Positions 35,447-47,039 of a stretch of DNA of 64,000 nucleotides are shown here, in pieces (position 1 is the stretch's first letter; each line of letters begins with the position of its first letter). The notes beneath the pieces were generated by a model that saw only the letters and a program-made list of their open reading frames with translations, made no database searches and was not told the origin of the DNA. The position numbers were made by a program, and so were the translations under genes. The DNA comes from Gigaspora rosea (lineage: Eukaryota > Glomeromycota > Glomeromycetes > Diversisporales > Gigasporaceae): contig QKWP01002100.1 in the NCBI GenBank assembly GCA_003550325.1, positions 1 through 64,000 of the forward strand, in the 5' to 3' direction.

Positions 35447-35683
35447 AGGTCTTTGCCTTAAAAATAACTTTATGAAACTATGTAAATCTTATGGATTAAA
35501 ATTAAAGTTTCTATCCACCCAGTAATCCAATTTAAATAAACTTTTTTTTATTTTGTAAAACTCACTAAGCTCTACAAAATAAAAAAAAGTTTATTTGAAT
35601 TGGATTACTGGATAGCTAGAAATTTTAATTTTTATCTATAGGATCTACATAGTCCCGTAAAGTCATTTTCAAGACAAAGACCC
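35447..35683. mobile_element. 237-bp TA-flanked foldback MITE
   Basis: Nearly the whole length is palindromic. AGGTCTTTGCCTTAAAAAT at the left and ATTTTCAAGACAAAGACCC at the right are inverted, as are ATCCAATTTAAATAAACTTT and AAAGTTTATTTGAATTGGAT near the centre (about 35565). TA flanks both ends, as in Tc1/mariner-type MITEs. Confidence 0.85.
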
Positions 35684-36615
35684 TATATTATATAATATAC
35701 TAGTATAAATATATAAAGTACAATCTAGGGGTTAGTAAAATTACAGGGGCCAACTCAAATATTACACAAGTTTAATTGTAATACAAAAATTGTCATTTTA
35801 TATGAAAATTATATAAATTTATATATATCATGTTCGACTAGTCAAAGTCTTAATTATTAATTTTTTAAAAATACCGCATCTATTAGAATATCTTTTTTTT
35901 TTTGAAACTCAAAATAAACAAAGGTAAGTAATTAATCATAAAGAAATTTTATAGCTGTTTTTTTATTGTCAAAAAGTCTGAATCATATATTTCCATAAAA
36001 GAAATGAAGGTAAGAAATAATATATATGACTCGAAGCCTATAAGCATCTTGAAATAGCATGTACCTAATATGAACTGTTCCAAACCAAAAATTATGAATC
36101 TTTATTTTGCTCAAAAGCCAAACTAGTTAGAGTTAAAATAGATAGACATAAGGTTTTATTTATTATCAAAAATCTGTGTATTTCATACACTCATATACAT
36201 AGTTAAATCGCAAAAGCAATATTAAGAAATTCACAGTTATTTATAAAACTTCTACAGAATTATACGGCATAGTTTAGCTTTAGATAGTTAAAAACAATTG
36301 TTACAAGAAGTTAAAATGGAAAACTGTGCTTATAATAAAGAGTTCGACTATTGTCAAAAGTTGAGATAGATAGATTGAATTCATTATTCATTTTTTTTAT
36401 TATATTTTAAAAAAAAACTTTTAATAATACCAATAATATTAATATTTTTTATTCTTTGAGAAGGTAAATTTACAATTGTATACATGGATGAATTCATAGA
36501 TGAATTATTACGTAAAAACAGTGGTTAAGCACTTACTTTCAACTTTTTTTGTTTAATCTTCAAAATAACTGTTTCTTCAGCTAGCAAACCAGGCAAACTG
36601 GCTCTAGCTTCTAGT

Positions 36616-36921
36616 TAGACAACCAATTTTCTAAATTTCCAATTATTTCTACGCGCAAAATATTTGAAAAAAATGGCCATGAAATAAAACCTGTTATTTT
36701 ATTTGAATCCAAAACTATTAAAGAGAGCGAAGAATTTCAAGATCAAAATCTTTTTGCCCAGTGTGAAAGAATTGTGTTCTGCTAATTTCCACAGAGTATG
36801 TAATATTATAATGCTACAAATTACAATAACGTTATGTTTTAGAAGAAATAGTGAATTACAACCATATGAAAGTGCACTTGAAGATGAAGAGGATGATGAT
36901 GACAATATGAATTTGATAGAT
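36616..36921 (+). pseudogene. Unidentified gene fragment inside a TIR element
   Basis: Two exon-like pieces are separated by a possible 46-nt intron (GTATGT near 36797, TTTTAG near 36842). The first reads RKIFEKNGHEIKPVILFESK then IKESEEFQ and ends in a stop shortly before the donor. The second reads NSELQPYESALEDEEDDDDN and runs into a GTAAGT donor at about 36921. The codon pattern and acidic tail look like a real host gene, but I do not recognise the family. The lack of a start, the stop and the lack of downstream exons argue for a captured or broken fragment. Confidence 0.45.
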
Positions 36922-37048
36922 GTAAGTAAAGGATCGTATCTAATAAGTGAATTTATTGAAAGTTTTGTTGGTCTGTGATTATAAATATAAGTGATAACAA
37001 AGAGAAATCCAAATTCTAAGTATTAACTAAATTAACAAACATGTTTCA

Positions 37049-37609
37049 AGACCCTGGGTTGATAGTGCAGTGGTTGGCACTCCGGAGTCACATTCGCAAA
37101 GTCGCTGGTTCAAGTCCAACGGGAGATAAAAACTATGCTAGGGCCACGAATAGAAGGATTTTCCATTTATGACAGTAAGCTACGACAAAAACAAGTAAGA
37201 TTGTATGACACAGCCTCATGGTCTGACAACACCAGAAAAGAATAAATCCGACAACAAAAGTCAATAAAATTGAGGCTTTCCGATTAGGAAAACACGTGTG
37301 GGGTACCTAACGATACTATATCACAAATGAAAAGTATTCCCAGAGTAGATGAAAAACAGCCAATCTATAAAGCAACCAGGCGGAATAGTAGTTTCTTAAA
37401 GCTACCTATGACCCGAAGACAGTATGGGCACTGGCGTGAGCGGCTACTGGAGTCAGCTGGATTACACAGACGATTGGAGAGTGATGTAGTATAATTAGAA
37501 AACCGCATGTAAAACAAAATGTAAAATGTAAAAATCGACCTTAAAATTGAACTAATAAATGAGCGCCATCACGCGCCCTAGTATAGTGAACTAGGGTTAA
37601 ATAAAAAAA
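37049..37609 (+). mobile_element. 561-bp tRNA-derived SINE
   Basis: AAACATGTTTCA flanks the element at 37037-37048 and 37610-37621, and the right end is an A-run. The first 90 nt look tRNA-like: TAGTGCAGTGGTTGGCACT fits an A-box region and GGTTCAAGTCC a B box, so it is probably transcribed by RNA polymerase III. The body (about 470 nt) is not tRNA-like, has moderate GC and ends in ACTAGGGTTAAAT then A10. It is inserted in the 2.6-kb TIR element. The parent tRNA cannot be named. Confidence 0.85.
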
Positions 37610-38316
37610 AAACATGTTTCATATTCACCTGTAATAAAATATACCTTTTGGGTTCTTTGATTTTTTATTAATGTCTTCATTAGTCATTGCTATTAATTGA
37701 AATATAAATAAATTTTAAATAAGCCAAAAACATTAATCTCTTTAAATAAATTTACCAGAATATTTAAAATTTTGTTGTTCACTTTTACTAACCCAGCTTG
37801 CGAAAAATTAAATCAAAAAACTCTTGCAAAACAAAAACATGCACTTGCCAAAAATAATTCAAAATGTCAAGAAGGTGTGGCTTTGTTTTGATAGCCAATG
37901 CAAGAATAAATAACATTAAAAAAAAAAAAAGCATTTGCTTTAATTTTTTGTCTCAGAATTTGAACCAACATTTTTGGCAACATTCACATAGGTAAAACTT
38001 TTTTCACATAACTTCTAGTAAAATGAATGCATATAGGTTAATAAATTCAGAATTTAATAGCTTTCATTATTTAAGAGTGATATTTAGTTTTTGTGAACAC
38101 CAACATGTGCTCAATTCCTATGCAAACCTACTGGGTGGCAAAAATAGAAGCTGACAACAGCCTGTCTTGAATTAGTGGTCAATTAATACAACCGAAGGTC
38201 CTTTGGTATAGTATTGTGAATATTTTAATTGTTATACAAATAATTATGCAATGTTTTTATTAGCTATATGTTTATAATAAGTTGGCCCCGTAATTTTACT
38301 AAACCCTAGGTACAAT

Positions 38317-38600
38317 TAACATATTTTCTCCAAAATAAATTACCCTTTTTTGGCAAAAAGTTATATAAAAAATATATAAATAGCTTATTTTCAAATTGTT
38401 GAATTTTTAAAAAATTGAAAGTGTACAAATAAAAGCTTGTTCAAATAGCACCAAATTTTTACTATAAGTGTATTTTAATATTCTAAACAACTTTAATATT
38501 GTATAATTAAAAAAATAATAATAAAAATAAAATTCTGCTAAGCCCCATATTATCATTTCATTAACAAGTTAACCAAAGCCAATAGCTTTCACAATACAAG
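38317..38600. repeat. Partial copy of the AAAATAAGCTACC foldback family
   Basis: ACATATTTTCTCCAAAATAA at the left resembles the end at 9435, and AGCACCAAATTTTTACTATA..GTGTATTTTAATATTCTAAAC parallels the inner arm near 27700-27740. The right end is undefined. Confidence 0.45.
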
Positions 38601-38705
38601 CTAAGACCAATTTGTTTACAAAAAAATATACTGATTTTTAAATTATATAGTTAAAAGTTAGTACTTTTTTTGTTTTGTTTTTGTATAAAAATAAGTTAGT
38701 ATAGA

Positions 38706-38850
38706 TAAGAGAGCTTTTAAAAATCAGCTGATTTCTGAATAAGTTAGCTTAAGCATTAGATATAATTCTAGCCAAAATTCATAATTTTGATCCAAATTAC
38801 AAAATTATTTTTGACCAAAATTATAGATTTATTAATAATATTTATGGTCT
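38706..38850. repeat. Left-end fragment of the 8.3-kb element family
   Basis: TAAGAGAGCTTTTAAAAATC, then CAGCTGATTTC, and later ACAAAATTATTTTTGACC and ATAGATTTATTAATAATATT, repeat the order found at 8850-8990. It breaks off at about 38850, just before the next element. Confidence 0.7.
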
Positions 38851-39428
38851 GGTGCAAAAAAGTTTGTACCTCAGATAGTTTGGTCATGCAAAATTATATA
38901 CTTGGTTTTCATATTATGGGACGGTAGTTAGTGACGCAAGCACGTAGCTTTTTTTTTTTATAATAAAAAAATTTTTTTATTAAAGCTTATTATCTCACGA
39001 TTCAAATATCCGATATGGGCAATTTATGTTATTTGTTAACAACACTAAATCTCGTTTATACCTACCCTAGTATTGATATTACTATATACAAGACCCGGTT
39101 TAAACCCTTTCATATACCTGGGTGTAGTATACAACTGAGAGTTTATACTATATAGTGTAAAAAAAAAATATACACTTTGTATTTATAAGGGGCCTATTCT
39201 GAATATATACAGAATTCTAACCCAGGACTCCCATTTTTGTTCTTTGGATTGATTTTTTCCTCTCACAATGTACGTTCATATCTAGTAACTGATATAAACT
39301 TATAGGACGATATTCGTTTGATTGGTCTAATATAAATCAATTGCCTGGAGAACTTATTTAGAGCACAATATTTCACTAATTAAAAATCGCGGTAAAAGCC
39401 ATTTCTAGCTCTAAACACACGTAAAACA

Positions 39429-39606
39429 AACCCGGACATAGTTATTGCTCTTGTAGTATTGTCCAACCTTATAAAGATAAAGAAAGTGAAGAAGAAACAA
39501 ATTCCAACAGAAGAGGCTAAGGCTTACGCCCGCAAAGCTGGGTTGTTATTTTTCGAGACTAGTGCAAAGAAAAGTGATAGAGTGCAGGATGTTTTCGTAG
39601 AAATTG
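39429..39606 (+). pseudogene. Rab5-like GTPase exon fragment, copy A
   Basis: One open exon encodes the C-terminal part of a Rab GTPase. NPDIVIALV is followed by a stretch where the NKxD guanine-binding motif should be (it reads VLSNLI). Then come QIPTEEAKAYARKAGLLFFE and the intact ETSAK motif, and VFVEI. The match to Rab5 (endosomal small GTPase) is by motif recall. P-loop, switch regions and prenylated tail are absent. The exon end reads ATTGTACGT, so the splice donor seen in copy B is lost here. Confidence 0.75.
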
Positions 39607-39966
39607 TACGTAACAAGTAATATATACCATAATTGATACAGTCAGACATTTTTTGCTCCCACTAATACGTAGTAAGTATAAAGGGGGATTGCATTTGAGT
39701 GCGTAAAGGGAAAACATATTATCAGGCTTTCAATTATATTTTGTATCAGATACAATCACTAATAAATCAAATATATTGAGTCCGTTTAAAAATATGATTG
39801 AAAACCTGATAACAGGTTTTCCTTAACTGCACTTATTTATTATTTTTTTTTAGAGTTTGGACTAAAATACAGAATACATTTACAGAATTTGTACACTTAT
39901 AAATTGTGTGCTGAGAGAAGTCTGGGTGCGTATATAAATAGTATTTTAATATTCTTTATTTTAAAG

Positions 39967-40240
39967 CCAAGAAGATAGCATATGGAATATGTAAAACATG
40001 TAAAAAGCACAACACTTCTCTGGTTTGGTGCCAAACCTGCAATTCTCAAAAAAAAACTAAAAAATGGTCAAGTGGAGATAAAGATATCGATAATTTCATT
40101 AACAATATTCAGCTGAAAACTACAGAATATGATAAGATCATCGAATGGATTCCATTTGATAAGTTAACTAATTTGCAAAAAATTAAAGAACATGAATCTG
40201 AGGTATTATTCATGGCAATATGGCTAGATGGTATTTGAAA
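39967..40240 (+). pseudogene. Kinase fragment A1 (Cys motif plus start of N-lobe)
   Basis: After a GTGCGT...TTTAAAG intron the exon reads AYGICKTCKKHNTSLVWCQT, then SSGDKDIDNFI, IEWIPFDKLTNLQKI and AIWLDGI before a stop. This is the N-terminal signature of the Rhizophagus kinase family. The glycine-rich loop (normally IGxGGFGxV) reads IKEHESEVLF, so ATP binding as in active kinases is unlikely. 40250-40355 continues with ALTSRHCLVLRQE, a shifted remnant of the ALKTLPSSQTRTLEFINE-type part. Confidence 0.75.
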
Positions 40241-40439
40241 GTTGGAACAGGAAAGGGATATTATAGATGATCATGCATTACAGACTATGGCATTAACCTC
40301 AAGACATTGCCTAGTTCTCAGACAAGAACCTTAGAATTTATAAATGAAGTAAGTTAAAAATTATAATCTTTATCAATGAATTATAATATATATATGTAAT
40401 TAATTTATTTTTAAGTTTGAGTAATACATACAATCAAAT

Positions 40440-40904
40440 AACAGCATAGTATATAGAATAACTAAAGACAGTACAGGATATATGATCGTAATTCTAGATA
40501 AATTCAGCTCTAAAAGAAATAAGTTTTATGGAAAATGTATATATTGCAAACAGTATAGCACTTTTTTGTGTTGGTGTCAAGCATGTGATCCTTGGAAAGC
40601 AACTCAAAATTGGACAAGTGGAGATAAAGATATTGATAATTGTATTAAAGAGCTTCAACTAAAGGCAACAAACTACGAAAATGTCATTAAATGGATTCCA
40701 TTTGATCAACTAACTAATTTGCAAAAAATTAGAGAAAACGAATCTGAAGTATTATTTGTGGCAACTTGGCTAAATAGTATCCGGAAAGTCAAAAAATTTG
40801 AGTATAGCTATAAACAATCATGCATTACAAGCTATGTTGTTAATCTCATATCGTTACCTAGTTTAAATGCTTTGGAATTTATAGAAAAAGTAAGTAAAAT
40901 TTAA
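40440..40904 (+). pseudogene. Kinase fragment A2, longest open module
   Basis: It begins with SIVYRITKDSTGYMIVI (resembling the part of kinase domains before the hinge), fused to DKFSSKRNKFYGKCIYCKQ, FLCWCQACDPWKATQNW, TSGDKDIDNCIKELQLK, IKWIPFDQLTNLQKI and ATWLNSIRK, then NALEFIEK. Open for 141 codons from 40482. The glycine loop reads IRENESEVLF. The fusion of a later kinase segment in front of an N-terminal segment shows a tandem, out-of-order repeat of one gene region. Confidence 0.75.
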
Positions 40905-40949
40905 ATCATTATCAATGAATTATAATAGATAACTACTAACTTATTTTAT

Positions 40950-41192
40950 AAGCTTGAACAATATATGCAATTAAGTAATCGCATAGTTTATGGAATAACT
41001 AAAGATACAACCACTAGTGGATATATGATAGTAACGCCAGATGAATTCAATTCTATAAGAAATAAGTCCTTTGGAGAATGTAAATATTGTAGACAACATA
41101 ATACTTTTTTGCCTGTTGCCAATTATGTGATCCTTGGAAAGCAGCTCAAAATTGGACAAGTGGATATGAGCATATCAATAAATATAGTGTAA
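40950..41192 (+). pseudogene. Kinase fragment A3, truncated
   Basis: Reads LEQYMQLSNRIVYGITKD, TSGYMIVTPDEFNSIRN and FGECKYCRQHNTF, then shifts frame (the expected WCQ.CDPWK part reads in another frame) and stops. Same layout as module A2 but cut before the kinase N-lobe. Confidence 0.7.
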
Positions 41193-41592
41193 AGTCAATA
41201 GAAATAGGACAAATTTATTAGATAAATTTGTCCCATTTCTATTGATGTCCCCCTATATATTAAAAAACTTCAGCTTAAGACTATGAACTTATGGAATTGG
41301 TTAGATTAGTAAGGGTAGCCTTGAGTTAAGAATAGGTTGATAATATGTATAAGCATTAATGTTTAATTAATAATATAGGCTAAAGGTCGTATTGCACTTT
41401 TAATAAGAATCGTAATAACAATAAGATAGAATTAATTATTTTTTTATTTTTAATAAAGAATCTTCGTTCAAATTAAATTTGACCTTTGTAAATGAATTTT
41501 TATTGGCTGACTATATTAAAAAAAAAAATTCCAACTCCCACTTTGCTGACACGGACGGGATATGAAAACTAATTATATAAATTTATATGGCC

Positions 41593-44238
41593 TAATAGTG
41601 ACCAGTATTTAAAATTCAGAATCAAAATTACTTGCACAAATGCAAGTAATATACAGGTTTTAGATGCACAAACAATTAATTGATTGCCATATATAAAAAA
41701 TTTTTTACTTGCACATATGTATATTGTGAGAAGGAAAAATGGTCCTAATTTTTTTTTATGTTATTATTCTGTCCCAATTATCGTTTTTAGTTGTCTATTG
41801 TAAGTCGAATATGTATATTTAGTAAGATTTATATAATGTACCCCAAAAATCGTACTGTAAATTCTTAGTATAGTAAGCGAATTACCTGATCTAGCTTGGG
41901 TTTATTTAAACCCAAAGTGGGGTCTAATACTGGTCTAATAAACCCAGTTTTGGTTCTAAAATAGGGTTAAATAAACCCAGCTTGGGCTTATTTGAACCTG
42001 AAGTGGGCTCATTTGAATTCGAAATGAGTTAAAATAAATTCAGTTGGAATCATTTGAGCCCGGAAGTAGGGTCAAATGGACCTGGCTTGGGCTGATTTAA
42101 ACTAGTGTTCCAAGCTGATTAAGCCAGTCGCTTAGCTAGCGCTAATAGTTTGCCTAGCCGACTAATAATGGCTAATAATACAATTACTAAATTTATATTG
42201 TGTAACTAAAATTTGAATAAACATAGAATTTCCTTCTCGATTTATCTCATCTAGAAACAGATTAATTCCGGTTTTATTCACAATGGATCAATGAATCGAT
42301 CTCCAGCCTAGTTTGAAACATAACAAAGCGATAAATGTCGTAATTATTTATTGATTTATGTAAATACAGAAGTATATATATGTACGCCAAGATTTCTAAC
42401 ATAATTAATGACATGCGACATGTAATTAAAGCTTACTAGTAATTGACATTCGTGTTGCCAAAATGATAATAAAGAAAATATAATCCGGATATTTTCCAGT
42501 TTTACTTTTAGTGGTTAAATGGACAGTTTCATTCCCATTATTATTAGTTATTAGAATATACAATAAAAAAATCAGGTTTATATTGTATACTTTGTTTTTT
42601 GTCAGGTGGTGAGAAAAAAATTTTGGACTATGACGATTCCTATTTTAAATTGTAATCATTGCGATTTTAATCGTTTGAATAATTACATTATCCTATTTTT
42701 GTAATCGATCGATCTATGAATTATGATAATCGTTCAATAAATCACCAGGGTGAGTACGAAAATTAATTTAGTTCACCAACGATTGTTTTCAATATATTAA
42801 CGAATAAATTCTGAATCAAAATAGAAATAGTAATACTAATGCAACGGACTCAACCTTATACTGTTGTCACCGAATAAATTGTTATTGCGGCCTTGAAGTC
42901 AATCTAATCAAATAACAGTGCCTTTAAGCCTTATTGAAGCAGGGCTATTCATTTTCCCAGACATTCATTCTCGATTCATATTATAAAGTCATAATCCCAC
43001 TATTCGTGTGAAATTACGCTAGCTCACTACCAGTTTAGACAATCGCATATATAAATTTTACCCACAATACCTGTATTCATATGATGCACATAACCATAAA
43101 GGGCTAAACGAAATATGTGATCAGCAATAAGTCTCATGATCTCGCAATAATAATTTCGTTGACTAGTTTTAAATTCAGTCTTCAGATTTAAATCTGATTT
43201 CCTTCGAATTTGGATTAAATCTGAATATAAAATCGAATGTACTGTGCATTCGAATTTATGTACTTACATCTCATAATAAATCTGGCATCAGTTTTTATTA
43301 TCTTTTCGAACTTAACCAATCAAATGATATATGCAGAATAAAACCATTTAACAATTCGAATTTAAATCCGAAGCTGGAAATTACTAATAATAAATCCGAA
43401 TCTAAAAATAAATTCAGTTCCAAACTCTAAAGCTCACCACTGGTTATTAATTAATATTATGAATAGAACCATTATTTATCCTGTTTAAGATAAGTTTGAT
43501 TTTAATGGTTTATTATAATTACAGAATTATAACATGTAAGTTGGTAAAGTAGTAAAGTTGTGAATGCCAAACTAATTATTTCATGACAGTGCTAATTTTA
43601 TCAGTTATAGTATTTAAAATAAAACACTTTAACACTTATCTACCTGGATTATAGCTTGTAAAAAACTTAAATACTCAGGCAAGCGGGTGGGCAAAAAGTA
43701 GCTCATTCTTTAACAATCTACAGAAATTCTCTTTCTGGACTTGTTTTATTGGTATAGCAACCCGAGTATGCTAATGATATAATTAGTCTTTGCATTAAAA
43801 CATCTATCAATTCAGTTCAAAGCTACTACTCAAAAAGTAAAGTAATTGAACTCATAATTATATATTTAAGAAAAAAGGCTATGCGTCAATAACCTTTGAA
43901 TTTATGCAAAAAAAAGAGAATCATTAGTATTAATAAATTAGATAAAATAAACAGAAAAAGGAAAAATTAATAGGAATTTTCTTTTTAAAGTGCCCAAGCC
44001 TTAATCAGCATGAGAATCTAAAAATTTTTATTGGATTTTATTAAATAGATGAGGATACAGAGGATAAAGTTTGCAAAAATTGTAAAAAAAAAGTAAAAAT
44101 ATATTGAATAAAAATCTTGCGCTATATTACTTGTCTTATTAGATTTTGTCCAAAATTATTTATTTTGGTTAGAATCGCTCTCTTGACTTTTCTTTATTGA
44201 TAATACAAACCTCTTTATTTAACAACAAAATTGCATAT
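41593..44238. other. Spacer between inverted copies: A/T-rich, no gene
   Basis: 41885-42115 is a run of degenerate CTTGGGTTTATTTAAACCC/GGGTCAAATGG-like short repeats. 43165-43430 is probably an old foldback (AATTCAGTCTTCAGATTTAA against its inverse AAATCCGAATCTAAAAATAA..TTCAGTTCC). The remainder shows nothing I can name. Confidence 0.45.
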
Positions 44239-44400
44239 ATTTTTTTTTTTAAAATGAGGCCTTGCTCATATCTTTATTGGGTAATTTATATAAGAAGTTA
44301 CATAGGAACTCTATAAACAACTTAAATTGTACAATGACAAATACATATAAATTACATTCAAGAATAGAAGCTCAGACTAATTTATTTGTAGCCTAAACCT
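44239..44400 (-). mobile_element. Short retroelement (SINE-like), copy 1
   Basis: AACAAAATTGCATAT is duplicated at 44224-44238 and 44401-44415, with a T-run after the left copy. Sense orientation starts with AGGTTTAGGC and ends AATAAAGATATGAGCAAGGC..TCATTTT plus A-run. A second copy with its own 18-bp duplication lies at 49689-49851 and has the same start and end, so about 162 bp is the unit length, not random truncation. No pol III boxes were recognised. Confidence 0.75.
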
Positions 44401-44499
44401 AACAAAATTGCATATTTTTTTTGCTCTTAATAATAAAAATTTGTATTTTTTTTCTTTTCATAAATAATTCTCAAAATGACTTTATATCTTTTTTATCAC

Positions 44500-45860
44500 A
44501 GAATTTATTACCACAATATGATAATTTCAATGAGGATTTGAATAGTAGTGAAACATCTACCATATTGTCACAAAATAATATACAGGAGTGAAATTACCAA
44601 TTTCAGGCTAAATTAAGCTTAATTTGGGCTGAACCTTGAAATAATTTACATGCCTTTATTTTGTAACAATACAGTAATAGTTTGGATAATTTAAGTTCTA
44701 AAAAAGAATCAACAAATTTAGTATCAACCACTATATTCCAAAATATTAAATCTAATAAAAAAAAACATCTTTCTAGACAACCCTATTTTTTGATACTTAT
44801 AGGCTTGAGAAAAAAATGCAATATTTTAATTAGTACAAAACAAAAAAAATTAAATGCAACCATCTTTTTAATCTTAAAAGAATTGGCAATCTTGCTTCAT
44901 ATTTATGTATTATTTATCAAATTAATAAATTTGAAAAAAATTTAAATCTTTATCTTTAATATCAATTCAAACAAATTAGCCAATAATTTAACAAACCTTA
45001 AATAAAATTATATTTCTTTTAAAAAAACAATTCCAAATTATATATTTTGGCTAATTGGTGATTTGCAAGCATTTAATAAACTAAATAATCAAAAGTTTTA
45101 TGATTTAGTACATAAATATGAATCTCGATCTCAATTTTTATATATTGATAAGTAAACCAAAAAATTATATTATCATTATATTTTGTAAACAAATTTAAAA
45201 AATCTAATAAAAGAAGCTCTTATTTTATTTATTCCACTATGAATTTGTGAACTCAATTTTACATACCCTATATTGGAGTAACTATATACTAGCTTTTAAA
45301 TGATTTACTCTTTATTAAGTACTTCTAATAATCCAAGAATTTTTTTATCTGTATACAAGTAATACAATTGAAGTTTTTTTTTGTAATTATTTACAAGATC
45401 GAAAATTTCAAATAAATTATTTAAAAAATTAGCTAATAATACTTTTGCAATAGTAAAAGCTTGTAGATAGCTTTGTATATTTTATATTGGCTATATAGCT
45501 CATAAAATTTATTTTTTTATTAAAAAAAATAATAAATTAATTACAAAAGTAAAGCAATTAAATACTTTTTTATACTAAAATAAATACTATTATTAGCTAA
45601 TAGATTATTTTACCAAATAGCATTCTAAATTATATCAACTTCATCCAATTAGCAGAAATACTGCTACTAAATAGAATTCAACTTATTTAAAATATATAAA
45701 AATTACTATTAAATTTATATAGTAAATTTTAAAATTAATATAAAATATTTTTAAAAAAAGTTAGTATAAATAAAATTTTTTATTTTAACAAAAAAGTTAC
45801 TAAAATAATTATATTTTAATTAATCCACATACTAACTACTTTTAATAAAGTAAAAATATT
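44500..45860 (+). pseudogene. Very decayed hAT-type transposase
   Basis: Weak but ordered traces remain on plus. They are FWLIGDLQAFNKLNNQKFYD near 45050-45110, a string like YIGYIAHKIYFFIKKNNKLI near 45490 (hAT AHtlqL-type region), and NTATK..NSTYLKYIKI near 45660-45700 (normally TRWNSTYL). The sequence is extremely A/T-rich with many stops. The identification is tentative. Confidence 0.4.
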
Positions 45861-46189
45861 AAAAATTATTTTGTAAAAAAAAAAAGGTTACTAATAAGGC
45901 CATATAAATTTATATAATTGGTTTTCATATCCCGCCCGCGTTAGCAAAGTGGGAGTTGGGATTTTTTTTTTTAATATAGTTAGCCAATAAAAATTTATTT
46001 ACAAAGATCAAATTTAATTTGAACCAAGATTCTTTATTAAAAATAAAAAATAATTAATTCTATATTATTGTTATTATGATCCTTATTAAAAGTGCAATAC
46101 GACCTTTAGCCCATATTATTAATTAAACATCAACCTACTCTTAACTCAAAAGGCTACCCTTACTAATCTAACCAATTCTATAAGTTTGT

Positions 46190-46460
46190 AATCTTAAGCT
46201 GAAGTTTTTTACAGTAATATATTTATCGATATGCTCATCTCCACTTGTCTAATCTTGAGCTGCTTTCCAAGGATCATATAATTGGCACCAGGCAAAAAAA
46301 GTATTATGTTGTCTACAATATTTACACTCTCCAAAGGACTCATTTCTTATAGAATTGAATTCATCTGACGCTACTATCATATATCCGCTAGTGGTTGTAT
46401 CTTTAGTTATTCTATAAACTATGCGATCACTTAATTGCATATATTGTTCAAGCTTATAAA
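46190..46460 (-). pseudogene. Kinase fragment B3, truncated
   Basis: Reads EQYMQLSDRIVYRITKD, TSGYMIVASDEFNSIRN, FGECKYCRQHNTFFAWCQLY then DPWKAAQD and a stop. Here the Cys motif is in frame, unlike module A3, so copy B keeps the older state at this point. Confidence 0.7.
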
Positions 46461-46501
46461 TAAGTTAGTAGTTATCTATTATAATTTATTGATAAAGATT
46501 A

Positions 46502-47036
46502 GGGGGCATCCATAAATAACGTTATGTACCCCTTATACAGTAGTAGCACTGGACCCCCCTCTACTATATAAAAAAAATTTTCAAAATCCGTATGTTTATA
46601 TATAAAATTTTACAAAAACTTGAATATATTGTGAAACAGTAATCCGATTTGGATGATTTAGGTACCATTCGATTCGTCTCAGTGAGACGAATCCAATGAT
46701 ACCAAAATCATTTTATTTGGATCACTGGATCAATAGTTATTCACAAAAAACCATTGATTTTTTAGTAATTTTATAAGAAAACATAATAACCAATAGTATT
46801 TGGCCAATAAAATTTGATCCAGTAATCCAAATTAAATCAAATTGGTACCATTCGACTCCTCTCACCGAGACGAATCGGATGGTACCAAAATCATTAAATT
46901 TGGACCACTGGATCAAATTTTAGCCAATTTTTTCTAAAAAAATTATGTTATATTTTTTTGATCCCCCTACTTATTAAGAAAAACGTTATCATTCGTCCAA
47001 CCCCCCTCTTGTATAACGTTATTTATGGATGCCCTC
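46502..47036. mobile_element. 535-bp PIF/Harbinger-type MITE, copy 1
   Basis: The ends GGGGGCATCCATAAATAACG and its near-complement at 47036 are flanked by TTA on both sides (46499-46501, 47037-47039). The body contains two smaller palindromes, ATTCGTCTCAGTGAGACGAAT and GACTCCTCTCACCGAGACGA-like, within GGTACCATTCGA contexts. It is inserted between kinase modules B3 and B2 of copy B. Confidence 0.88.
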
Positions 47037-47039
47037 TTA

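Larger units (their letters stand above)
35725..38309. mobile_element. 2.6-kb TIR element containing a gene fragment
   Basis: CTAGGGGTTAGTAAAATTAC at the left and its near-complement at the right (about 38290-38309) continue inverted through GGGGCCAACT. GTACAAT flanks both ends (35718-35724, 38310-38316), a 7-bp duplication with a possible mismatched eighth base, as for a hAT-like element. Inside are exon-like fragments (36616-36921) and a nested SINE (37049-37609), but no transposase that I recognise. Confidence 0.75.
38882..41592 (+). mobile_element. Gene-capturing TIR element, copy A
   Basis: The ends GGTCATGCAAAATTATATAC (left) and GGCCATATAAATTTATATAA (right, read inward) are both followed by TTGGTTTTCATAT or a near match. 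So each copy has its own TIRs. The cargo on the plus strand is a Rab5-like exon and three kinase fragments. An inverted, roughly equal copy lies at 45899-49072. A 70-nt palindrome (AAATAGGACAAATTTAT and inverse, 41195-41262) is in this copy only. TSDs are unclear; GGCC ends next to TAA/TTA would suit a PIF/Harbinger-like mobiliser. No transposase is present. Confidence 0.8.

Noticed and set aside
36703-36978. 91-codon open frame as an intact gene
   Set aside because: It reads across an apparent intron in the wrong frame; the better exon reading is the fragment described in the 2.6-kb element.
41885-42115. Telomeric or centromeric array of GGGTTT words
   Set aside because: Units are irregular in length and orientation, so this is degenerate inverted words, not a telomere.
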